Of a stretch of DNA of 45,362 bases, positions 31,902-40,284 are shown piece by piece. Source of the stretch: an uncultured Verrucomicrobiae bacterium (GTDB lineage Bacteria; Verrucomicrobiota; Verrucomicrobiia; Limisphaerales; J093); assembly GCA_937946835.1 (NCBI GenBank), contig CALFAV010000033.1, positions 1 to 45,362 of the forward strand, in the 5' to 3' direction. The position numbers were made by a program, and so were the translations under genes. Numbering within the stretch: the stretch's first letter is position 1; each line of letters starts with the position of its first letter. Below the pieces are notes generated by a model. That model was not told the DNA's origin and did no database searches. It worked only from the letters and a program-made list of their open reading frames with translations.

Positions 31902-33182
31902 GTGAACGCCCCGGTTCTTCCCCACCTTGAACTGATCAACACCGGCAGTGAGTTGCTGCTTGGGCGCGTGCTCAACACGCACCAGCAGTGGCTCTGCCGC
32001 CGATTGGCCGACGCCGGCTACCACGTGGCCCGCCAAACCGCCGTGCCGGACACGGCCCCGGACATCTGCCAGGCCGTGCGCGAGGCCCTGACGCGCGCCG
32101 ATCTGATCGTGGTCACCGGCGGCCTTGGCCCCACGGCGGATGACCTGACCCGCCCGGCGATCGCGGAGTTGGTCGGCCGGCCGTTGCGCGAGGACCCGAC
32201 CGTGGTGGCGCACCTGCACACCTGGTACGCGGCCCGGCGGCGCGTGCCCCCGCCGGCGGTGATGGTGCAGGCGCAGGTGCCCGAAGGGGCCCACGTGTTG
32301 CCCAACGCGCACGGGACCGCACCCGGGTTGTGGATCGAGGTGCGCCCCAATCCACACTCGCCCGCCGGCCGGCCGGCCGTGTTAATCATGCTGCCCGGTC
32401 CGCCCCGCGAGTTGCGGCCGATGTTTGTCGAGCAGGTTCTGCCCCGGATGCAGCGCGCGTTTCCATTGAGCACGCCGTTTGTCTGTCGCACCCTGCGCAG
32501 CACCGGCGTGCCGGAGTCGGTGATGGAAGCGCGTCTGGCCGGGCCGCTGGGGCCGCTGGTCGCGCGCGGCCTCGAAGTGGGTTACTGCGCCCGGCCCGGC
32601 GAGGTGGACGTCCGCCTGGCCGCGCGAACGGCGGACGCCGCGGCCCTGGTGGCCGGGGCGGCGGCGCTGGTTTACCGCGAAGTGGGTCGGCACGTGTATG
32701 GCGAGGAGGACGAGACGTTGGAGGCGGTGGTGGTGGGCCGGCTCACGGCGCGGCGCCGCACGCTGGCCGTGGCCGAATCCTGCACCGGCGGCCGCCTGGC
32801 CAGCCGCCTGACGGACGTGCCCGGGGCTTCGGCGGTGTTTCTGGGCGGGTTTGTAACCTACTCGAACGAGCTGAAGCAAAGCCTGGTGGGGGTCCGCGCG
32901 GCTACACTGGCCGCGCACGGGGCGGTGAGCGAACCGACCGCGCGGGAAATGGCCGAAGGGGCGCGTGCCCGGACCGGGGCCGACTTCGCCCTGGCCCTCA
33001 CCGGCATCGCCGGGCCGGGCGGCGGCACGCCGGACAAACCGGTGGGCACGGTCTTCATCGCCCTGGCCGCCGCGGACGGGACCGAGGTGCAGCATCACCT
33101 CAACGCCTTCGACCGCGAAACGTTCAAGCACATGACCAGTCAGCAGGCGCTGGAGCTGTTGCGGCAACGCCTGCAGGGGTGA
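31902..33182 (+). CDS. cinA: CinA family protein (nicotinamide-nucleotide amidohydrolase)
   Basis: CinA combines an N-terminal MoCF-like domain, which in characterised members has ADP-ribose pyrophosphatase activity, with a C-terminal PncC amidohydrolase that recycles NMN into NAD synthesis. Residues about 7-20 (LELINTGSELLLGR) and VVTGGLGPTADDLTR (about 70-84) mark the first domain. VAESCTGGRLASRLTDVPGA (about 288-307) and LTGIAGPGGGTPDKPVGTVF (about 367-386) mark PncC. The GTG at 31902 gives 426 residues, the usual length; the frame is open to 31713 but overlaps the divergent chelatase gene. Confidence 0.93.
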   Translation: MNAPVLPHLELINTGSELLLGRVLNTHQQWLCRRLADAGYHVARQTAVPDTAPDICQAVREALTRADLIVVTGGLGPTADDLTRPAIAELVGRPLREDPTVVAHLHTWYAARRRVPPPAVMVQAQVPEGAHVLPNAHGTAPGLWIEVRPNPHSPAGRPAVLIMLPGPPRELRPMFVEQVLPRMQRAFPLSTPFVCRTLRSTGVPESVMEARLAGPLGPLVARGLEVGYCARPGEVDVRLAARTADAAALVAGAAALVYREVGRHVYGEEDETLEAVVVGRLTARRRTLAVAESCTGGRLASRLTDVPGASAVFLGGFVTYSNELKQSLVGVRAATLAAHGAVSEPTAREMAEGARARTGADFALALTGIAGPGGGTPDKPVGTVFIALAAADGTEVQHHLNAFDRETFKHMTSQQALELLRQRLQG

Positions 33183-33295
33183 ATTCCGGTCAGTGCGCCG
33201 CTCGCCATACCCGGGCCCTGCGCGGCCCCCGCCGCCCGACGCCGCCCGGCGGCAAGATTGACGCCCCGGCGCGCCCCCCGGATGCTCGGGCGCCG

Positions 33296-34081
33296 ATGTT
33301 CGAGGACACGGTCACCATTCTGGCCAACGAGCGCGAGACGGACGCCTACTTCCGGTTGGTGGTGAGCGCACCGCGGATTGCCCCGCGGGTGCAGCCCGGG
33401 CAGTTCGCCCATGTGCGCATCCCGCCGTTGCGGGAGGCCCTGCTGCGCCGGCCGTTCAGCATCTTCCAGGTGGCCGGCGACACGTTTTCCCTCCTGTACA
33501 AGACCGTGGGCAAGGGCACGGAGGCCCTGGCCCGAATGCGCCCGGGCGAGACCCTGAGCGCGATCGGGCCGCTCGGGCAGGGGTTCACCGTGCCCGCGCC
33601 GGGCGGGGAGACGCCGCTGCTGGTGGCCGGGGGCTACGGCATGGCGGCGTTGTACCTGCTGGCGCAGCGCTCGCCGCAACGGGGCGTGGTGTTTGTGGGC
33701 GGTCGGCGGCGGGTGGACATCCTGTGCGAGCGGGAATTTGCCGAACTGGGCTGGGAAGTGCGGGTGACGACCGAGGACGGCAGCCACGGCGAACGGGGTC
33801 TGGTGACGCAGCCGCTGGTGACCGAACTGCGGCGCGGCACGACCGGCCGCAAACTCTTCGCCTGCGGCCCCACGCCGATGCTCCGGGCGGTGGCGCGGAT
33901 TGCGGAAGAGTTCGGTGTGCCCGCGGAAATCTCGCTGGACCAGCCCATGTGTTGCGGGGTGGGGGTGTGCCTGACCTGCGTGGTGCCCATCCGCACGGCC
34001 ACGGGCTGGGAATACCAACGCACGTGCACCGAGGGGCCGGTGTTCGACGCGCGAGTGGTGTTGTGGGAGGTGCCGGAATGA
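33296..34081 (+). CDS. pyrK: Dihydroorotate dehydrogenase electron-transfer subunit PyrK
   Basis: PyrK carries FAD and a [2Fe-2S] cluster and passes electrons from PyrD type 1B to NAD. The 261-residue protein has the FAD motif RRPFSIFQ (about residues 46-53), GGYGMAALYLLA (about 109-120), the NAD-site CGPTPMLRAV (about 188-197) and the C-terminal cluster cysteines in MCCGVGVCLTC plus RTCTEGP. The ATG at 33296 fits the family start. It precedes pyrD, the usual partner, but with a 270-bp gap instead of tight coupling. Confidence 0.93.
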   Translation: MFEDTVTILANERETDAYFRLVVSAPRIAPRVQPGQFAHVRIPPLREALLRRPFSIFQVAGDTFSLLYKTVGKGTEALARMRPGETLSAIGPLGQGFTVPAPGGETPLLVAGGYGMAALYLLAQRSPQRGVVFVGGRRRVDILCEREFAELGWEVRVTTEDGSHGERGLVTQPLVTELRRGTTGRKLFACGPTPMLRAVARIAEEFGVPAEISLDQPMCCGVGVCLTCVVPIRTATGWEYQRTCTEGPVFDARVVLWEVPE

Positions 34082-34351
34082 ACGGCGCAACGAGGACAGC
34101 CGGGAGCCGCTCATCCTTGCCCGGTGCGGCGGGACTGGTAGCCTGTTCCGGGCTGGCGCGGCAATCGTCCCCGGTGCGGTGGAGGCGTTGTCCCCTCGTC
34201 GGGCAGGGGGCTGTGTCATGACCTCTGCGAGGTGGAGTGAAAAAAGTGCCCCAGTCGGCATGGTTCCCGATCAAACCGCGCCGACCGGCTGCGGCTTTGG
34301 CCAAGCCGGGCCATGGATTGAGGAACCTTGTGTAGTGCCCCGAATTCAGCC

Positions 34352-35269
34352 GTGAACCTTTCCGTCTCGCTGGGTCGCCTGACCCTGCCCAATCCCGTGA
34401 CCGTGGCCTCGGGCACGTTCGGCTACGGGGTCGAGTACGCGCGGCTGCTGGACCTGAACCAGCTCGGGGCCGTGGTGGTCAAGGGCATCCGGCTCACCCC
34501 GGTGCGTGGCAACCCCACCCCGCGCACCGTCGAGGTGGCCAGCGGCCTGATCAACGCCATCGGCCTCCAGGGACCGGGCGTGGACGGGTTCATCGAAAAG
34601 TACTGGCCGTTCCTCAAAACCCTCCGGGTGCCGGTGATCATCAACATCTGGGGCACCACCCTCGAGGAATACGCGGAGGTGGCGCGGCGCTTCGACGCCC
34701 TCGAGGGGGTGGGCGCGCTCGAACTGAACGTCTCCTGTCCCAACATCAAGGCGGGCGGCGCGCACTTCGGCACCGATTGCCGACTGCTGGCCGAGGTCGT
34801 GGCCGCCTGCCGCCGCGCCACGCGCCTGCCCCTGATCACCAAGCTCAGCCCGAACGTGGTGCACATCGCCCCCTACGCCCGGGCCGCCGCGGAGGCCGGG
34901 AGCGACGCGCTGGCCATCATGAACAGCTACCCGGCGATGGCCATTGACATCGAGACGGCCCGGCCGCGCCTGGGCAACGTGACCGGGGGGCTGACCGGCC
35001 CGTGCATCAAGCCCATCGCACTCAAGCTGGTCTGGGACGCCTACCAGGCGGTGAAAATCCCCATCATCGGCATGGGGGGCATCCAATCGGCCGCCGATGC
35101 GATTGAGTTCTTGCTGGCCGGGGCCAGCGCGGTGGCGGTGGGCACGGCCAATTTTTACGAGCCGCAAACCCCGTTGCAGGTGCTGGCCGGGTTGCGGGCA
35201 TTTCTGGAACGAAAGGGCCTGACCGACGTGCGGCAACTGGTGGGCGCGGCACAGCACCAGCTCGGGTGA
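34352..35269 (+). CDS. pyrD: Dihydroorotate dehydrogenase, catalytic subunit (class 1B)
   Basis: PyrD oxidises dihydroorotate to orotate in pyrimidine synthesis. Class 1B is indicated by the Cys nucleophile in ELNVSCPNIKAGG (about residues 127-139), by ASGTFGYGVEYA near the N-terminus, by GNPTPRTVEVASGLINAIGLQ, and by the neighbouring pyrK. The FMN-phosphate site appears as IIGMGGI and AVAVGTANF. Two starts are possible: the GTG at 34352 (305 residues), chosen because similarity begins there, or the TTG at 34328 with AGGA three bases upstream. Confidence 0.93.
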   Translation: MNLSVSLGRLTLPNPVTVASGTFGYGVEYARLLDLNQLGAVVVKGIRLTPVRGNPTPRTVEVASGLINAIGLQGPGVDGFIEKYWPFLKTLRVPVIINIWGTTLEEYAEVARRFDALEGVGALELNVSCPNIKAGGAHFGTDCRLLAEVVAACRRATRLPLITKLSPNVVHIAPYARAAAEAGSDALAIMNSYPAMAIDIETARPRLGNVTGGLTGPCIKPIALKLVWDAYQAVKIPIIGMGGIQSAADAIEFLLAGASAVAVGTANFYEPQTPLQVLAGLRAFLERKGLTDVRQLVGAAQHQLG

Positions 35270-35322
35270 ACGACGCAGGCTGACCGCGTCAGACCGCACC
35301 CGGCCTCCGAAAACCCGGCTGC

Positions 35323-35880
35323 TCAAGACGCCCCGACGAGAAAGCGCAGCCAGACCTCGAACTCCAACCGCTGCAGTTCGCGAGCGAGTTGGTGAGCAGG
35401 CGCGGTGACCGGCTCGCGGGCGACGGCTTCGCAGAACTCCAGGAAGGCAAAGCCATTCCACCGCCCCCCGGTTAATAACCGCGCAATCAATCCGGTCTCG
35501 CCCCGGTCCTCCAACCACGGCCGCGCGGCGGCCCCGAGCGGCGTCAGCACCGGGTGTGCGCCGGCCCGATGGAACCAGTAACCCGCATTGGCGTAATCCG
35601 GTTCCCGCCGGTGCATGAGCGCGTGGAGGTAGCTGCCGTCGGCGTCGGGGATTTGCTGGGCGAGGGCGTGGGCGGCCTGCAAATGGTCGTGCCACCAGAG
35701 CAGGGAACCCAGCAGCAACTCGGCTCGGCGGGGGGGCAGCTTTAACTGCCGGGTCAGCTCGCTGAATTGCGCGCGCAGGGCGGATTCGGCGGTGATGCCG
35801 GGCCGCGGACCGGGACCCAGGTCGGGCGGCTGGGGCGTTTGCCACAACGGCCGAAGCAGGTCGTACAGTTCGGCGGACAC
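35323..35880 (-). CDS. Conserved hypothetical protein
   Basis: A 185-residue soluble protein without signal peptide or membrane segment. I do not know its function. The central part reads HALMHRREPDYANAGYWFHRAGAHP (about residues 86-110), a His/Arg/Trp-rich block that I recall from uncharacterised proteins in several bacterial phyla; its density of His, Asp and Glu could suit a metal site, but this is speculation. The N-terminal third is Pro-rich. It follows the SMP-30 lactonase gene by 19 bp on the same strand and may share its transcript. Confidence 0.7.
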   Translation of the reverse strand: MSAELYDLLRPLWQTPQPPDLGPGPRPGITAESALRAQFSELTRQLKLPPRRAELLLGSLLWWHDHLQAAHALAQQIPDADGSYLHALMHRREPDYANAGYWFHRAGAHPVLTPLGAAARPWLEDRGETGLIARLLTGGRWNGFAFLEFCEAVAREPVTAPAHQLARELQRLEFEVWLRFLVGAS

Positions 35881-35899
35881 GGTGACACGGTGGCCGGGG

Positions 35900-36982
35900 C
35901 TAGGACTTCTTCTTGCGCCACTCGCCCAATCCCCGGGTCAGGGTCTGGATGCGGCACAGGTAGTCGTCCGCCGTCATGTACAGCATCGAGCCGTCGGCGT
36001 TGCCAAAGGCGCAATTGGCCGTGGCCTCGCCGGTGTTGATGATGCCCAGCAGCTTGCCCCGGGGCGAGATGACCAGCACGCCGCCCGGCCCGGTGGCGAA
36101 GAGATTGCCCTGGTAGTCCACCTTCAGCCCGTCCGGGAGACCCTTGCGGCCGGCCTGGGCGAGGGGTTTGGCGTCGAAGAACACCACCCCCGGGTCCAGG
36201 GTGCCGTCGTCCCGGACCGGGTAGGACATGATCACCGGATTGTTGGGATCGGACACCGCCACGTACAGGATTTTGCCCTGCGGGGAAAGGGCGACGCCGT
36301 TGGGGAAGGTCAGTTCCTTGACCAGGGCCACGACCTCGCCCGAGGGACGCAGGAGGTACACACCGCTGAACACCAGTTCCTGACCCAAAAGGCGGGCCGG
36401 GTTGAGGGGGTCCCGGGGCAGCCCGTAGGGGGGATCGGTGAAGTACAGATTGCCATTGGCCGCGTACACCAGGTCGTTCGGGCTGTTGAAGCGCCGGTAC
36501 TGGTAGTAGGCGGCCAGGGTGTGGAAACGACCGCCTTCCCAGCGCGCCACACGGCGATCCCCGTGTTGGCACAGCACCAGCCGGCCCTGGGCGTCAAAGG
36601 TCAGGCCGTTGGAGCCCTGTTCCCGGTCCACGCCCTCACGGGCGCGGGCGCCGGTGTAGCCACTGGGGTAAAGGTAATCGCGGGTGCCGACGCCTTCGCG
36701 CCATTGGAAAACCACGTTCCGGGGCACGTCCGAGAACAGGAGTGTGTTGGAGCGCTTGTCCCAGACCGGGCCTTCGGACCACTCAAAGCCGCCGGCCAGT
36801 TTTTCGATTTGGGCGTTCGGGGCGATCAGGGCGTCCAGCTCCGGTGCCAACCGCTCCACCTGACCCATCGTGGGGTAGCGGTGTCCGCCCGGAGTCGAGC
36901 CGCTCGGCTCCCCGCTCAGCGCGACCGTGCATGCCCCCCAAACGGCACCGGCCAGCGCGGCCTTCAACAGGTTGGTGCTCAT
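35900..36982 (-). CDS. Exported SMP-30/gluconolactonase family protein
   Basis: SMP-30/gluconolaconase/LRE proteins are six-bladed propellers that hydrolyse sugar lactones with a bound Ca or Zn ion. The 360-residue product has a signal peptide (cleavage near residue 23), then FEWSEGPVWDKRSNTLLFSDV (about 67-87, metal-binding Glu), EQGSNGLTFDAQGRLVLCQHG (about 123-143) and FNSPNDLVYAANGNLYFTDPPYG (about 164-186, metal-binding Asn and substrate loop). The Asp ligand is expected near LPDGLKVD (about 283). The substrate is unknown. It is 43 bp after the RluA gene on the same strand. Confidence 0.88.
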   Translation of the reverse strand: MSTNLLKAALAGAVWGACTVALSGEPSGSTPGGHRYPTMGQVERLAPELDALIAPNAQIEKLAGGFEWSEGPVWDKRSNTLLFSDVPRNVVFQWREGVGTRDYLYPSGYTGARAREGVDREQGSNGLTFDAQGRLVLCQHGDRRVARWEGGRFHTLAAYYQYRRFNSPNDLVYAANGNLYFTDPPYGLPRDPLNPARLLGQELVFSGVYLLRPSGEVVALVKELTFPNGVALSPQGKILYVAVSDPNNPVIMSYPVRDDGTLDPGVVFFDAKPLAQAGRKGLPDGLKVDYQGNLFATGPGGVLVISPRGKLLGIINTGEATANCAFGNADGSMLYMTADDYLCRIQTLTRGLGEWRKKKS

Positions 36983-37025
36983 GATGAAAATGTGCCGGCG
37001 AGCATCAAACGCACCCCGGGGAGGG

Positions 37026-37892
37026 TCAAGGCAAAAGGCCCGGCGCGGCCGGCTTCGCGTCGGTCGGCGACCCGGAACCGGCGGGGAGTTCTTCGCCAGC
37101 GAGAAAGTCGCTGAACCACGGCTCGGGCAGGGCGGCGAAGCGCCATTCCCGGTCCTGCCAGGTGAAGGTCAACCCGGCGGCGTGCAGGGCATGGAAGGGC
37201 AGGAGCAGCCGGGCGCGCTGGGCTTCAGTGAGCCGGCCGGACACAAAGTCGAGATACACGCGCTCGTCCCCGCCGTAGATTTTGTCGCCCACGATCGGAT
37301 GACCGAGGTGGGCCAGGTGAATGCGGATTTGATGCTTGCGGCCGGTCAGCGGCTCCACCTCCAGGAGGCTGAACCGGCCTTCCGCCCGCCGCCACGAGCG
37401 CAGCACCCGCCACCGGGTCCGCGCCGGCGCGCCGTCCGGGCGCACACAGTCCTTGATGGCCACGGGGCTGGCGGGGTCGGGGCCGAGCGGTGCCTCCACT
37501 TCGCCGGCGGGCGTGCCCGGCACGCCGTGCACAATGGCCAGGTAGGTTTTGGTGACGGCGCGCGTTTCCCAAAGCCGGCGCAAGGCGCGGGCGGCCGGGG
37601 GTGTCTTGGCGATCAGGACCAGACCGCTGGTCTCCCGGTCCAGGCGGTTGATCAGTTGGGGCGCGGCGGCCGGCCCCAGGTAAAGGCGGACGCGTCCGAT
37701 GAGGCTGCTGGTGGCGTCGCTCTTGGTGGGGTGGCAAACCAGACCCGCGGGTTTGTTCAGCACCAGCAACTCGGAGTCTTCAAACACGACGGCCAGCCGC
37801 GCCGTCTGGGGCCGGCTCGGCAGCGTTGGGGCCGGAGCTGAGGTGCCCGCGGGGGTTGTCAGGGTGGGCGGATCGCCGTGAGAGCGGATCAC
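37026..37892 (-). CDS. RluA family pseudouridine synthase
   Basis: The family isomerises uridine to pseudouridine in rRNA or tRNA. The catalytic Asp lies in NRLDRETSGLVL (about residues 82-93), with NKPAGLVCHP near 45 and PLTGRKHQIRIHLAHLGHPIVGD (about 180-202) completing the fold. There is no N-terminal S4 domain. The target RNA cannot be told from sequence. The product of 288 residues starts with GTG at 37892, 12 bp after the DUF1080 stop, inside a 16-bp tandem duplication. A second RluA enzyme lies at the window end. Confidence 0.92.
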   Translation of the reverse strand: MIRSHGDPPTLTTPAGTSAPAPTLPSRPQTARLAVVFEDSELLVLNKPAGLVCHPTKSDATSSLIGRVRLYLGPAAAPQLINRLDRETSGLVLIAKTPPAARALRRLWETRAVTKTYLAIVHGVPGTPAGEVEAPLGPDPASPVAIKDCVRPDGAPARTRWRVLRSWRRAEGRFSLLEVEPLTGRKHQIRIHLAHLGHPIVGDKIYGGDERVYLDFVSGRLTEAQRARLLLPFHALHAAGLTFTWQDREWRFAALPEPWFSDFLAGEELPAGSGSPTDAKPAAPGLLP

Positions 37893-37913
37893 AGCGGGAG
37901 CGGATCACAGCGG
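37882..37913. repeat. 16-bp tandem duplication at a gene junction
   Basis: GAGCGGATCACAGCGG occurs twice without gap (37882-37897 and 37898-37913). The TGA of the DUF1080 gene lies in the second copy as read on the plus strand and the GTG start of the RluA gene in the first. With one copy, stop and start would overlap as GTGA. Confidence 0.85.
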
Positions 37914-38711
37914 GCGGACCCAGATGTTGCGGAAACGCACCGGGCAACCGTGCCCGGCCAGTGCCAGCGGGCCGGTGCTGACGGGGGTTTTGTACTCCGG
38001 CACGAGGCGATGGCCGGTTTCGCCGTGGATTTCCTCGTGCCAGTGCACCAAGACCCCGTTGTGCAACACGGTCACGCGCGCAGGGCTGACCAGACGGTTG
38101 CCCTCGAACCGGGGCGCGAGGAACAGGATGTCGTAGGTTTGCCATTGTCCCGGGGGGCGGGTGACGTTCACCCGGGGCGGGGTCTGGCCGTAAATGGCCG
38201 CGGCCTGGCCGTCGGGGTAGATCTTCTCGTTGAAGGAATCGAAAATCTGGATTTCGAACCGGCCCATGAGCAGGACGCCGTTGTTGCCCCGGTCGTACCA
38301 CGGGCCTTCAAAGCCGGCCGGGGTCATCCACTCCAGGTGAATCTGACAATCGCCAAACTCCGCCCGGGACACCAGGTTTCCCGGTCCGGCCACGATTTCG
38401 CCGGCCTCGACCCGCCACTGGTTGGTGTGCCAGGCGGACAAATCCCCGCCGGCAAAGAGCACCACGGCGTCTGCCGGCGCAGGTGCGGGGGGCTGGGGCG
38501 GGCCGGGGTCCACCCGCCGGGGCGCGGGGCGGTCGGGGTCATGCACCCGCCATTCACACCACGGGAGCCGCGGGGTATCCTTGTACCCGTACACGCCGGA
38601 GCCGTCGCGAGCGAAAACCAACCCAGCGGTGTGTGCGGAAAAACAGCCCCAGCCAACCCAGGCGCCCAGGGCCAGGAGGCTCCATTGCAGGCTCGAACGG
38701 GAACCGGCCAT
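37905..38711 (-). CDS. Exported DUF1080 (3-keto-disaccharide hydrolase-like) protein
   Basis: DUF1080 domains are concanavalin-like jelly rolls; some members hydrolyse 3-keto-glycosides. The 268-residue product has an N-terminal hydrophobic segment (about 8-27) that looks like a signal peptide or anchor, then a Pro-rich spacer with RRVDPGPPQPP, and the domain from about residue 83: LFAGGDLSAWHTNQWRVEAGEIV, followed by GNNGVLLMGRFEIQIFDS and ending FRNIWVRPL. Abundance of such genes is a trait of Verrucomicrobia and Planctomycetes. The start at 38711 is the first Met of the hydrophobic segment. It precedes the RluA gene. Confidence 0.88.
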   Translation of the reverse strand: MAGSRSSLQWSLLALGAWVGWGCFSAHTAGLVFARDGSGVYGYKDTPRLPWCEWRVHDPDRPAPRRVDPGPPQPPAPAPADAVVLFAGGDLSAWHTNQWRVEAGEIVAGPGNLVSRAEFGDCQIHLEWMTPAGFEGPWYDRGNNGVLLMGRFEIQIFDSFNEKIYPDGQAAAIYGQTPPRVNVTRPPGQWQTYDILFLAPRFEGNRLVSPARVTVLHNGVLVHWHEEIHGETGHRLVPEYKTPVSTGPLALAGHGCPVRFRNIWVRPL

Positions 38712-38866
38712 GCGGTGTTGGTACCGGTTTGCCGGCAGGTGCGCAAGTCCCGGCCCCGGCCCCGGCTGGTGGGTGCTTCATCCTCCTGCAAGGGCTGGTT
38801 GTTGGTCGGTGCAGATACCACGCGGGCAAAGCGCAAAAAAAAATTCGTTTGCTGCAAGATTTCCGT

Positions 38867-38895
38867 TTGACAACCCCTTGCCTCGTGCGTAGAAA
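38867..38895 (+). promoter_or_regulatory. Sigma-70-type promoter of the exopolysaccharide locus
   Basis: A perfect TTGACA (38867-38872) and TAGAAA (38890-38895; 4 of 6 consensus bases) are separated by 17 bp. A run of nine A (38835-38843) lies 24 bp upstream and may act as an UP element. The start codon of the barrel protein is 60 bp after the -10. Confidence 0.6.
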
Positions 38896-38955
38896 AGCCC
38901 TCGAATTGCAACGACATGAGCATCCCGGACTGAACGCCAAAACACCAGCGATTTT

Positions 38956-40215
38956 ATGAAAAGCCTGATCACCTGTGCCGGACTTGCCGCCGTGGGTATC
39001 GTCAACCTGGACGCCCAACCGATTGGCGAGCCTTCCTTGAGCAAGCCCTGGAGCGTGTCTGCCAAGCTGCGGGGCTTTTACGACAGCAACTACAACACGG
39101 TGCCGGATTCGGGGACTCCTTTTACCAAGGAGGACAGCTTCGGGATTTCCGTGGCACCGTCCCTCGGGGCCAACCTGTTTCGGGAGCAAACGACCCTGAG
39201 CGTGCGGTACGACTTCGACCTGCGCTGGTACGAGTCCCGCAAGGACGACGAGGTGGACATGTACCATGCCGCCACGCTCGATCTGAACCACACCTTCAGT
39301 GAGCGGTACCGGCTCGAGCTGCACGACACCTTTGCCTACAGCGCCGAACCGATGGTGGGCGAGGGCCAGGCGGCCACGTTTGTGCGCACCAAGGGCAACA
39401 ACCTCCGCAACTACGCCGGCATCGGGCTGGTGGGCAACTTCACCGAGTACTGGGGCTTCCGCGTGGGGTACGAAAACACGCTCTACGACTACGAGGAACG
39501 CGGCCCGGGCAGTCGGTCGGCGTTGCTGGATCGTTTGGAGCACAAGGCCACGGTGGACCTGCGCCGGATGCTGCGGCCCACCACCACCGCCCTGCTGGGA
39601 TACTCGTTCGGGTTCACAAGCTACACGGCGGACGATCCGCTGGCGCTCGGCTCGCCGCTGAAGGCCGATTACCGGGATTACCGGAGTCACTTCGCCTTTG
39701 CGGGGCTGAACCACGAATTCAACCCGCAACTGGACGCGCAAGTCCGGCTGGGCGCGCAGGTCGCCGACTTTATCAACGTGGTCAATACTGACGACGTACA
39801 CGTCCGGCCTTACGCGGACGCGGCCCTGGGTTACCGCTACGCCGAAGGATCGCGGCTGCAGGTGGGGGTCAAGTCCGGTTTTGTTTCGACGGACATCGCC
39901 CTGGACCAGAATAACACGGGGGTGACCTTGGTGACCGATTCCACGACCTACTACGTCGGGCTCAGCCACCGGCTCACGGAAAAATTGACCGCGCAACTGC
40001 GTGGCCAATGGCAGATGTTCCAGTACATCGGGCAGGGGACGGGCTTCAACGACGACTGGGACAACTACTACGCGGCCGATGCGTCGTTGATTTACCAGCT
40101 CAACGAGCACCTGGCCGTGGATGCCGGGTACCTTTACGACAAGCTGGATTCGGACATCGCCATCCGCGGGTACACCCGTCATCGCGGCTTCATCGGGCTG
40201 CGGGCGACCTACTGA
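38956..40215 (+). CDS. Outer-membrane beta-barrel protein of the exopolysaccharide locus
   Basis: An exported barrel protein of 419 residues. A signal peptide runs to about residue 20 (LDA-QPI). The rest alternates polar and hydrophobic residues in strand-sized blocks rich in Tyr, Arg and Asp (for example LSVRYDFDLRWYESR and AALGYRYAEGSRLQVGV). It ends with LRATY, the terminal aromatic residue recognised by the Bam machinery. Proteins like this are often coded next to Wzc/Wza genes in Verrucomicrobia and related phyla and may help polymer cross the outer membrane; that role is inferred. A promoter lies at 38867-38895 and a terminator hairpin follows. Confidence 0.83.
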   Translation: MKSLITCAGLAAVGIVNLDAQPIGEPSLSKPWSVSAKLRGFYDSNYNTVPDSGTPFTKEDSFGISVAPSLGANLFREQTTLSVRYDFDLRWYESRKDDEVDMYHAATLDLNHTFSERYRLELHDTFAYSAEPMVGEGQAATFVRTKGNNLRNYAGIGLVGNFTEYWGFRVGYENTLYDYEERGPGSRSALLDRLEHKATVDLRRMLRPTTTALLGYSFGFTSYTADDPLALGSPLKADYRDYRSHFAFAGLNHEFNPQLDAQVRLGAQVADFINVVNTDDVHVRPYADAALGYRYAEGSRLQVGVKSGFVSTDIALDQNNTGVTLVTDSTTYYVGLSHRLTEKLTAQLRGQWQMFQYIGQGTGFNDDWDNYYAADASLIYQLNEHLAVDAGYLYDKLDSDIAIRGYTRHRGFIGLRATY

Positions 40216-40244
40216 TTGGCCAATTTGATTCTTGCACAATCAGC

Positions 40245-40279
40245 GGAGGCTAGGTAGTCACTAGCCTCCTTTTGTTTTT
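40245..40279 (+). terminator. Intrinsic terminator/attenuator just before the Wzc gene
   Basis: GGAGGCTAG (40245-40253) pairs perfectly with CTAGCCTCC (40261-40269) across a 7-nt loop and is followed by TTTTGTTTTT (40270-40279). It begins 30 bp after the barrel-protein stop and ends 5 bp before the Wzc ATG. A smaller inverted repeat TGATT/AATCA (40226-40242) precedes it. Any transcript made from upstream must read through it to express Wzc. Confidence 0.85.
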
Positions 40280-40284
40280 GCGAC

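Noticed and set aside
34078-34221. Small 47-codon frame overlapping the end of pyrK (ATGA)
   Set aside because: The overlap looks attractive, but the product is Ser/Arg/Gly-rich without any motif and it fills an ordinary gap before pyrD.
34262-34327. GGTTCC/GGAACC long-range inverted repeat before pyrD
   Set aside because: Only 6 bp of pairing across about 54 nt; not distinguishable from chance, and no PyrR-like leader was recognised.
38916-38933. Five-codon frame starting with ATG in the leader of the barrel-protein gene
   Set aside because: Too short to support as a leader peptide and without a ribosome site.
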